DNA from: Crateriforma sp964453205
GTDB lineage: Bacteria; Planctomycetota; Planctomycetia; Pirellulales; Pirellulaceae
NCBI GenBank assembly: GCA_964453205.1
Contig: CAYVRC010000023.1
Location: 1-46,878, forward strand
Direction: 5' to 3'
Length of the DNA stretch: 46,878 nucleotides
Shown: one piece after another, positions 42,001-46,878 of the stretch
Position numbering within the stretch: position 1 is the stretch's first letter
Layout: each line of letters starts with the position of its first letter
Program-made: the position numbers and the translations under genes
The notes under the pieces: generated by a model
The model's input: only the letters and a program-made list of their open reading frames with translations
What the model was told of the DNA's origin: nothing
Database searches by the model: none

Positions 42001-43329
42001 GTCGACTTCGGCACGATCCCTGCCGGCGAAACGCGTAGCTTCACGATCAGCGCCGAAATCCCCGCCGGGGCGACCGGCGACATCGTCAACAACGCCGTCG
42101 TCGACAGCGACGACACGACGCCGGTGACCAGCAACGACGTGACGACGACGTTGACGCCGCAGTTCGACTTGATCGTCGACAAGACCGTGACCGGAACATC
42201 GAACGTCGGTCCCGGCGGTCAGGTCACCTTCGACCTCGTCGTCTCGCACGACACCGCGGGCACCGAAGTCAGTCCCAGCGCCGCAACCGGTGTCGCCGTG
42301 ACGGACCTGTTGCCCGACGGCTTGACGTTCGTTTCGGCGACCTCCGGAGGTTCCGCCGTGACGACGAACAACACGGTCAACGCCGACGGCACCACGACGA
42401 TCTTGTTCCCCGATTTTGACTTGGCGACCGGAGCGACGCGGACACTGACCGTGGTGGCGACGGCCGACAACGACGCCGACGGAACGCTGACCAACACGGC
42501 CAGCTTGGCGACCGATCCCGGTGAGACCGACACGACCAACAACGACGACGACGCCAATGTGGTCGTGGTACCGACGACGGACGTCCGCGTCACCAAAACC
42601 GTCGATTTGGCCAATCAACAAGTCGGCGGCCAAGTCGAGTACACCGTGACGGTCATCAACGACGGGCCTTCGACGGCCGCTGCGGTGACCGCCGTGGACA
42701 CGTTGCCCGCCGGGCTGACCTTCGTCAGCGGAACCGGTCCGGGTGGCGCTTTGACGGCGACCGGACAAACCGTGACGGTCAACGGCGGCGACTTGGCGGA
42801 CGACGGCAGTTTCCAATTCACCATCATCGCGTCGATCGACGCGGGGGCGACGGGAACGTTGCAAAACAGCGTCTCGGTATCGACGACCACGAACGAAACG
42901 GACACGAACAACAACACCGCGATCGCATCGACGACCGTCGATCCGATGACGTCGACGATCAACGGCAACGTGTACGTCGACGAAGACAACGACGGCGTGT
43001 TCGATCCCGACGAAGCCGGAATTCCCGGTGTCACGATCACCCTGACCGGAACCGATTCGCTGGGCAACGCGATCAATCGCACCGAAACGACCGACGCCAA
43101 CGGGTTCTACGAATTCACGAACCTGCCCCAAGGCACTTACGAGGTCGCTCAGACCCAGCCGGCCGGCTTCCGTGACGGCCAAGACACCGTGGGCACGGGC
43201 GCCACCGCGGTGACCAACGACGACGTCTTCACCCAGCTCGGCTTGGCGGCCGACACGGACGCGGTCGATTTCAACTTCGGCGAACTGGCCGAAGCCCTAT
43301 CCAAACGACGCTTTCTTGCTTCCAGCTGA
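39007..43329 (+). CDS. Giant surface protein with SdrD-B-like and DUF11 repeats
   Basis: 1440 residues. A highly basic N-terminus is followed at residue 27 by MRLETLDKREVLAA, like the LEPR-type motif at the start of many planctomycete giant secreted proteins. Next come an SdrD-B-like domain (about 39127-39410), a beta-rich region, a second SdrD-B-like domain (about 40087-40580), six DUF11 (adhesin-type Ig-like) repeats (40579-42950; each begins with phrases such as DLAITKT, LTIVKSD, DVQIDKT or DVRVTKT), and a final SdrD-B domain with VYVDEDNDGVFDPDEAGIPG, a calcium-binding-type loop. The C-terminus ends in SKRRFLASS, a tail that I associate with planctomycete exported proteins. Probable role: large adhesin or wall-surface protein; the export route is not shown. 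A strong terminator follows 117 bases after the stop. Confidence 0.9.
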   Translation: MVFQRLFQRTNAKHDRQARRRNKRRPMRLETLDKREVLAANIGQIAGIAFVDQSGDGLTGDDPRLSGVQVQLFNDVNTNGTFEGGTDTLAATVFTAPGTADEPGQYVFDDLSPGQYLVVQATSGTLTAPAPLAVTITADDADGATIVTIDDFTSGAQLVTATGGATEEGSAAAAAALGGARDVQVEHTNASGSISVQIDVGTELLSLQAGGGATGIGIVEYDGADGAFGLNIPPGFSPTSALAGGTAGDGIVATNTGLEVLARAENQDETLTVTVYSSATSASETTVTIPTSGALQSIFVDFSTFIQSAEAGVTSGADFDSIIGVRAQAESTLADNDIFFSVVESRGPDPVVTNLTNQQLVQLGGQVFIDNGPNPGEQNDGIRQGTEAGVEDVTVQLFQVAAPGDTVDPVNDVPIATVQSGPNGTYLFTGLVPGHYVTVIPISEFAPGQELFGHATSFGNDPTTDPDDNVDSDDDGNLVDGFGVVTGTITLESNSEPTDEVDDDDADGLNSNRNLTLDFGVIPIVDLAITKTLNAAASGDDEDDNAVFDIVVTNAGPLTATDVEVEDIIPAGLTFTGLANESTATATVAGTTVTVSLGDIVSGGSFSFQIVTSIDDNQTDDVTNTATVSTTDQVDTDPTNNTDDAVVDLRSTPLTIVKSDSVDPATAGGQFTYTIEVTNTSTTDTANGVEVRDSLPTGVTFVSGTVDGGSPNLVRQDPGSADPQDILATIGDLAPSQTVVVTILVDVATDAPATIDNTAVVSADPNTIPAANDNDDDEQTAINRTVDVQIDKTISTQNPIAGGNAFTYTIVVQNNGPSIAENVEVDDDLDDLLTYVANSFDDNGNTITFTQDGTDPTLLNFDIGDLTPGAANAVTFTFDVMLDSSATGLLDNVAVVSTTSADTDTTNNTDNVEVTVAKDVDLAITKAVNVNTAVPGVIDAVNPALVWTIEVTNNGVSDALGVTVVDDINDELNINGQITSVIVDAGAFTVTNPNNTPTVDFGTIPAGETRSFTISAEIPAGATGDIVNNAVVDSDDTTPVTSNDVTTTLTPQFDLIVDKTVTGTSNVGPGGQVTFDLVVSHDTAGTEVSPSAATGVAVTDLLPDGLTFVSATSGGSAVTTNNTVNADGTTTILFPDFDLATGATRTLTVVATADNDADGTLTNTASLATDPGETDTTNNDDDANVVVVPTTDVRVTKTVDLANQQVGGQVEYTVTVINDGPSTAAAVTAVDTLPAGLTFVSGTGPGGALTATGQTVTVNGGDLADDGSFQFTIIASIDAGATGTLQNSVSVSTTTNETDTNNNTAIASTTVDPMTSTINGNVYVDEDNDGVFDPDEAGIPGVTITLTGTDSLGNAINRTETTDANGFYEFTNLPQGTYEVAQTQPAGFRDGQDTVGTGATAVTNDDVFTQLGLAADTDAVDFNFGELAEALSKRRFLASS

Positions 43330-43445
43330 TCGGAGAGTTTCGGACTCGCACGGTCTCGGACGGGAGCCGGTGTTGTTGACGCCGAGGACGCGAACGAGTC
43401 CAGAAGCCGCTTTGATCAGCCGTTAGCACAGAGAGAGAAAGCGTC

Positions 43446-43482
43446 AAACGCTTGGCCTTCGGGGGGAGGCCAAGCGTTTTTT
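43446..43482 (+). terminator. Rho-independent terminator after the giant surface-protein gene
   Basis: A perfect 12-bp stem (AAACGCTTGGCC at 43446-43457, GGCCAAGCGTTT at 43468-43479) with a 10-base G-rich loop and a T6 run (43477-43482). It separates two convergent units; for the minus-strand fxsA transcript the same hairpin could also work, with a weaker T-tract. Confidence 0.92.
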
Positions 43483-43508
43483 GGCATCCGACACCCGAGC
43501 GAAGCGTG

Positions 43509-43970
43509 TCATCGACCGGAGACTCGCTCGACCGATTGGGCGTCGATCGTGTGAGCATCGCGGGGCTTGTTTTCGCTCCGATTCATCGTTTGGGAATGCA
43601 TCTCGAAACGAAAACGGCCTTGATATCGCTTGACCAAAAATTTGCGAATCGCGTCGCGACCGGCGGGCACCAGCAGGGTGAAACCCAACGCGTCGGTCAA
43701 CAGGCCGGGGGTCAGCAACAGCGCCGCGGCGAAGGCGATCATCATGCCGTCTTGGATCTCGCGGCCGGGCATCCGGCCTTCGGCCAGCGCGATGCGGAAC
43801 CGTCGCCAAGCGACCGAACCTTCGCGGCGGGCCAGCCAGGATCCGATGATTCCGGTGACGACGACCAACGCGATCGTCGTCAGCACGCTGGTGGCTTCGG
43901 AAAGCTGCAACAGCAGGAACAGCTCGATCAGCGGGATCAAGATGAACGCGGCCAGGAGACGCAAAAACAT
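43509..43970 (-). CDS. fxsA: FxsA-family membrane protein
   Basis: 153 residues from the ATG at 43970. The N-terminus FLRLLAAFILIPLIELFLLL and the following helices (TIALVVVTGIIGSWLARREG, MMIAFAAALLLTPGLLTDAL, GFTLLVPAGRDAIRKFL) are the conserved FxsA pattern, including the LTPGxxTDxxG signature. The C-terminal tail is hydrophilic. In E. coli FxsA is an inner-membrane protein named for suppressing F-exclusion of phage T7; its normal role is unclear. It is the last gene of the rpsB-tsf-pyrH strand, 92 bp after pyrH, and ends next to a terminator. Confidence 0.9.
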   Translation of the reverse strand: MFLRLLAAFILIPLIELFLLLQLSEATSVLTTIALVVVTGIIGSWLARREGSVAWRRFRIALAEGRMPGREIQDGMMIAFAAALLLTPGLLTDALGFTLLVPAGRDAIRKFLVKRYQGRFRFEMHSQTMNRSENKPRDAHTIDAQSVERVSGR

Positions 43971-44062
43971 GACAGACCAACCCTTCAAAGACGCTTTTTT
44001 GGCAGTGGCGGGGACTGACCGTGTCTTCGTTGCAGTTGTCGTGCCAATGGCCGAAAGACCCA

Positions 44063-44788
44063 CTAGCCGATTCGCGTCCCCACGTTGTCGCCCCGGACGG
44101 CGCGGACGATGTTGCCGTCGGTTTTGAAGTTGAACACGAGGATCGGTTTGTCGTATTCCCGGCACAAAGCGATCGCCGTGGCGTCCATGACTTTCAGATT
44201 TTTCTCGACGACCTCTTTGTAACTCAACGAGTCATACAAAACGGCGTGAGGGTTCTTCTCCGGGTCGTCGCTGTACACGCCGTCGACGCGGGTGGCTTTC
44301 AACACGATGTCGGCGTCCAGTTCCAGCGCCCGCTGTGCCGCTGCCGTGTCGGTGGTCACGAAGGGGCTGCCGATGCCGGCGGCCAAAATGATCACGCGGC
44401 CCTTTTCCAAATGACGGATCGCCCGCCGGCGGATGAAGTTTTCGCAGACCCGGTCGATCCGCAGCGCCGCCAAGACTCGGGTCTCGCAGCCGATCGCTTC
44501 CAAAGCGTCCTGCATCGCCATCGAGTTCATCACCGTCGCCATCATGCCCATGTAATGGGCGGTCGCCTCCTGGACCACGGCGTTGCTGCCGCTGAACTGT
44601 GCCCCCCGCAGGATGTTGCCGCCGCCGACGACGACCGCGATTTGACAGCCGGAATCATGAGCCTGTTTGACTTGACCGGCGATGTCCGTCAGTTCGTCGC
44701 CGCTGATGCCGCGTTGACTGGAATCGGCCAAGCTTTCGCCGCTGAGTTTCAGAATCACGCGGCGGTAGCGGAGGTTGGAATCGGTCAT
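44063..44788 (-). CDS. pyrH: UMP kinase
   Basis: 241 residues, the normal size. The N-terminus RRVILKLSGESLA, then the glycine loop VVVGGGNILRG, NSMAMQDALEA, the GIGSPFVTTDTAA motif (commonly GTGNPFFTTDT) and ATRVDGVYSDDPEKNP are diagnostic for bacterial PyrH. The enzyme makes UDP from UMP with ATP and is a hexamer regulated by GTP and UTP in most bacteria. It lies 48 bp downstream of tsf on the same strand, in the common rpsB-tsf-pyrH order; frr, often the next gene, is replaced here by fxsA. A G8 run lies in the short gap between pyrH and tsf. Confidence 0.97.
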   Translation of the reverse strand: MTDSNLRYRRVILKLSGESLADSSQRGISGDELTDIAGQVKQAHDSGCQIAVVVGGGNILRGAQFSGSNAVVQEATAHYMGMMATVMNSMAMQDALEAIGCETRVLAALRIDRVCENFIRRRAIRHLEKGRVIILAAGIGSPFVTTDTAAAQRALELDADIVLKATRVDGVYSDDPEKNPHAVLYDSLSYKEVVEKNLKVMDATAIALCREYDKPILVFNFKTDGNIVRAVRGDNVGTRIG

Positions 44789-44836
44789 GTCGGCTCAAGA
44801 CGGGGCATCGAAAGCTGGGGGGGGAGGAGGGGCGAA

Positions 44837-45826
44837 TCAGCCGCCGACCGAAACGCGTCGGAAGGCCAAGACTTCTGCGTCGCCGTGAAAATCTTTCACC
44901 GCCACGCCGACCGTCTTGGTGTCATCCAAGGCGTAAAACTGGCTCAGCAAACAGCGTTCTTGATCCAGCAGCGTGTTGTCGGCGATGAACCGTTCCAGCT
45001 TGCCGGGCAGGATTTTGTCCCAGATCTTTTCCGGTTTGCCTTCGGCCTTGAGCTCCGCCTTGATCGCTTCTTCGGTCGCGGCCAAGACTTCCTCGGTCAG
45101 CTGACGCTTGCTGGCGTACTGGGGCACGTTTTTCATCGGCTTGCCGAGGTTTTCTTTCTCGTTCAGCTCGTTTTCGGCGATGATCTGAGCCCGGAAGGCT
45201 TCGGCTTCCCTTTCCACGAAGTCCGCGTCGAACTCGGCGGGGTCCAAAATCTGCGGCTTCATCGCGGCGATGTGCATCGCGACGCCACGGAAAAACTTGT
45301 CGGCCGCGTCCGCGCCGCCGTCCTTGTAGGACACCAGCACGCCGATCTTGCTGCCCGCGTGGATGTACGAGGTGATGTTGTCGCCTTCGATGGTCTGGAA
45401 ATCGGAGACTTCGATCTTTTCCCCGATCTTGCCGGTTTCTTCGTTCAGCCGTTCCAAGACCGTGCCTTCGCCCATCGGCAACGCGTGGACTTCCTCGGCC
45501 GTCTTGGCACCTTTTTCGAAAGCCAGCTTGGTGACCTGTTCGGCCAGTTCGACGAAGTTCTCGTTCTTGGCCACGAAGTCGGTCTCGCTGGACAACGCCA
45601 ACAACACGCCGCGGTTGTCTCCGGTCATCGCCACCACGACGCCCTCGTTGGCTTCGCGATCGGCGCGTTTGGCGACCACTTTTTGGCCTTTCTTGCGAAG
45701 GTAATCCAGGGCACCGTCCAGGTCGCCGCCGGATTCCTCGAGCGCCTTTTTGCAATCCATCATGCCGGCACCTGTCGACTTGCGGAGCTCGCTGACGGCT
45801 TTTGCAGAAATCGTCGTCATGGTCAT
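44837..45826 (-). CDS. tsf: Elongation factor Ts
   Basis: 329 residues from the ATG at 45826. The N-terminal UBA-like region has the signature SELRKSTGAGMMDCKKALEE, and VLLALSSETDFVAKNENFVE is the EF-Tu contact (TDFVA) motif. The C-terminal part includes LLDQERCLLSQFYALDDTKT (commonly LLEQPFVKD), the usual end of the core. EF-Ts recharges EF-Tu with GTP. Two starts are close: ATG 45826 has AGGA five bases upstream, while ATG 45820 aligns better with the usual family start; I keep 45826. It follows rpsB after about 200 bp. Confidence 0.97.
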   Translation of the reverse strand: MTMTTISAKAVSELRKSTGAGMMDCKKALEESGGDLDGALDYLRKKGQKVVAKRADREANEGVVVAMTGDNRGVLLALSSETDFVAKNENFVELAEQVTKLAFEKGAKTAEEVHALPMGEGTVLERLNEETGKIGEKIEVSDFQTIEGDNITSYIHAGSKIGVLVSYKDGGADAADKFFRGVAMHIAAMKPQILDPAEFDADFVEREAEAFRAQIIAENELNEKENLGKPMKNVPQYASKRQLTEEVLAATEEAIKAELKAEGKPEKIWDKILPGKLERFIADNTLLDQERCLLSQFYALDDTKTVGVAVKDFHGDAEVLAFRRVSVGG

Positions 45827-45990
45827 CTCGTTCCTGTTATCTACTGTCTTGATAATGAAAAGGTGAATCGTTGGGATGAAAACGTCGCGGCCGAAGCGAC
45901 CGCGGTCGTCGCGTCGTCCGTCTCGGGGCGCGGCCGAAAAACTTTGCGGACCCGTCGACGGCGGGTCAACCACGACACCCCGGGGGCCTT
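45827..45990 (-). other. rpsB-tsf spacer
   Basis: No gene was found. The region holds the tsf ribosome site (AGGA just upstream of 45826). No clear terminator or promoter was recognised, although an AT-rich patch lies near 45840-45865. Read-through from rpsB into tsf is likely. Confidence 0.5.
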
Positions 45991-46029
45991 GTCGAGGGCC
46001 CAAGGATTAAGTCGAGGGCCAAGGATTAA
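45991..46029 (-). repeat. Tandem duplication carrying the rpsB stop codon
   Basis: GTCGAGGGCCCAAGGATTAA (45991-46010) is followed by GTCGAGGGCCAAGGATTAA (46011-46029), differing by one base in length. On the minus strand each copy contains TAA; the gene's stop (46026-46028) is in the copy nearest the gene. The pheT gene in the same window has a similar stop-containing duplication. Confidence 0.88.
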
Positions 46030-46878
46030 GACGTCGCTTCGGGGGCGGCGGGTTCCTCGACGGGCGCCTGTTCCGCGGGCGCTTGTTCCGCGGGCGCTTG
46101 TTCCGCGGGCGCTTGTTCGCCGGCGGTCTGTTCGCCGGCGGTCTGTTCGCCGGCGGTCTGTTCGCCGGCGGCGGCTGCGGCGACCGGAGCTTCCTGCGTC
46201 GGGGGCGCGGCGGCGGCGGGAGCCGCGGCCGGTTCGGCGGCTTGGGTCTGAGAATGTCCTTTGCCCGCGATCACCGCGTCGGCCAGCTGAGTCATGATCA
46301 GTTCGACGCTACGGATCCCGTCGTCGTTGCCCGGGATCGGCAAGTCGATCTGTGACGGATCGCTGTCGCTGTCGATCAGGGCCACCGTCGTGATGCCCAG
46401 ACGCTTGGCTTCGCGGACCGCGTTGCGCTCCTTGCCGGGGTCGACGATGAACATGACTTCGGGCAAACGGTTCATCGTCCGCAAGCCGTTCAGGTTGCGG
46501 TACATCTTGCGGTACTCTCGGTTCAGCGAGGACTGCATTTTCTTGCTGTACTCGTTGATCCGATCGCTGGATCGCAGCTCCTCCAATTCTTCCAAGCGAC
46601 CGAGCCGGCTGCGGATGGTGCGGAAATTGGTCAGAGTGCCGCCGAGCCATCTTTCGCTGACGAACGGCATGCCGCAACGCAGCGATTGCTCCTCGACGGC
46701 TTCCCCGGCTTGACGCTTGGTGCCGACGAACAAGATCAGGCTGCCGCCGGCGGCGACTTGGCTGAGGTATTTTTTGGCACGCAGGAGGCCGCGGAGCGTC
46801 TCGCGGATGTCCAGCACGTGGATCTGGTTTTTGCGGCCGAAGATGTACGGGGCCATCTTCGGGTTCCACAGACTGGTG
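46026..46878 (-). CDS. rpsB: 30S ribosomal protein S2 (5' end outside the window)
   Basis: The window ends inside the gene; the visible part begins TSLWNPKMAPYIFGRKNQIH, corresponding to the conserved start region (HQTRYWNPKMKPFIFG in E. coli). Other S2 landmarks are ILFVGTKRQA, CGMPFVSERWLGGTLTNF, PEVMFIVDPGKERNAVREAK and SDPSQIDLPIPGNDD. S2 binds the 30S subunit late in assembly and is needed for translation initiation. After the globular core there is an extra C-terminal tail of about 80 residues, mainly Ala, Pro, Glu and Gln, with in-frame EQTAG and EQAPA repeats. The gene starts the rpsB-tsf-pyrH-fxsA unit. Confidence 0.97.
   Translation of the reverse strand, partial: TSLWNPKMAPYIFGRKNQIHVLDIRETLRGLLRAKKYLSQVAAGGSLILFVGTKRQAGEAVEEQSLRCGMPFVSERWLGGTLTNFRTIRSRLGRLEELEELRSSDRINEYSKKMQSSLNREYRKMYRNLNGLRTMNRLPEVMFIVDPGKERNAVREAKRLGITTVALIDSDSDPSQIDLPIPGNDDGIRSVELIMTQLADAVIAGKGHSQTQAAEPAAAPAAAAPPTQEAPVAAAAAGEQTAGEQTAGEQTAGEQAPAEQAPAEQAPAEQAPVEEPAAPEATS
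46062..46166 (-). repeat. 15-bp tandem repeat (7 units) in the S2 tail
   Basis: Seven 15-base units lie head to tail from 46062 to 46166: on the plus strand four resemble GGGCGCTTGTTCCGC and three GGCGGTCTGTTCGCC. They encode EQAPA-type and EQTAG-type pentapeptides. Near-identity within each type shows recent copying. Confidence 0.9.

Noticed and set aside
39400..43182. Very long antisense open frame (1260 codons) opposite the giant surface-protein gene
   Set aside because: It is a shadow of the GC-rich, GAC/ACC/GTC codon pattern of the real gene; its translation is Arg/Val/Asp low-complexity without domains.
7806..46166. Short tandem repeats (7806, 28179, 37292, 46062) as possible CRISPR arrays
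   Set aside because: Units are 15-21 bp, directly adjacent without spacers, and mostly in coding frames; no cas genes are present.

Overview
The window (46,878 bp, GC-rich, one 100-N assembly gap at 37349-37448) looks like a chromosomal piece of a planctomycete close to the Rhodopirellula/Pirellulales group. The evidence is a BBP7-type outer-membrane barrel gene, very large secreted repeat proteins with an LEPR-like N-terminal motif and a KRxFLAS-type C-terminal tail, an RTX protein ending in a planctomycete-type 'AEWSS' module, many Tat or Sec signal peptides, and weak or absent Shine-Dalgarno sequences. All product names come from reading motifs in the translated sequence; no database search was run.

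Layout. 2-6532: 3' part of a giant RTX/metzincin/PKD protein whose start lies left of the window. 6901-13009: a TetR-type regulator with a perfect 12-bp inverted-repeat operator, then an RND efflux adaptor and permease overlapping by ATGA. 13120-17086: a small M35-like (aspzincin) metallopeptidase, a Tat-exported PhoD-type phosphatase, a decayed methyltransferase and a secreted propeller-like protein. 17098-27156 (minus strand): a second, complete RND tripartite operon (outer-membrane factor, adaptor, permease, each joined by 4-bp overlaps), followed downstream by a Tat-signal protein of unknown function and preceded upstream by an S9 prolyl-oligopeptidase-like gene with a long acidic insert. 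27354-30296 (minus): a three-module cysteine-rich secreted protein with a clear terminator, and pheT, whose 3' end is tandemly duplicated.

30486-36704 (plus) is the most system-like region. It holds two TadE-like proteins, a TadG-like vWA protein, a membrane/coiled-coil protein, an exported helical-repeat protein with a degenerate receiver-like C-terminus, and a PspF-like sigma-54 activator that lacks a sensory domain. A plausible sigma-54 (-24/-12) promoter sits just upstream of the first gene, so the cluster may control itself. 36899-43329: the BBP7 barrel protein (interrupted by the assembly gap inside a 15-bp repeat) and a 1440-residue SdrD-B/DUF11 surface protein followed by a strong terminator. 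43509-46878 (minus): the housekeeping block rpsB (partial)-tsf-pyrH-fxsA.

The window therefore combines envelope and surface functions (efflux, secreted enzymes, giant adhesin-like proteins, a Tad-like cluster) with two islands of core translation and nucleotide genes. No tRNA, rRNA, CRISPR array, insertion sequence or phage gene was recognised.
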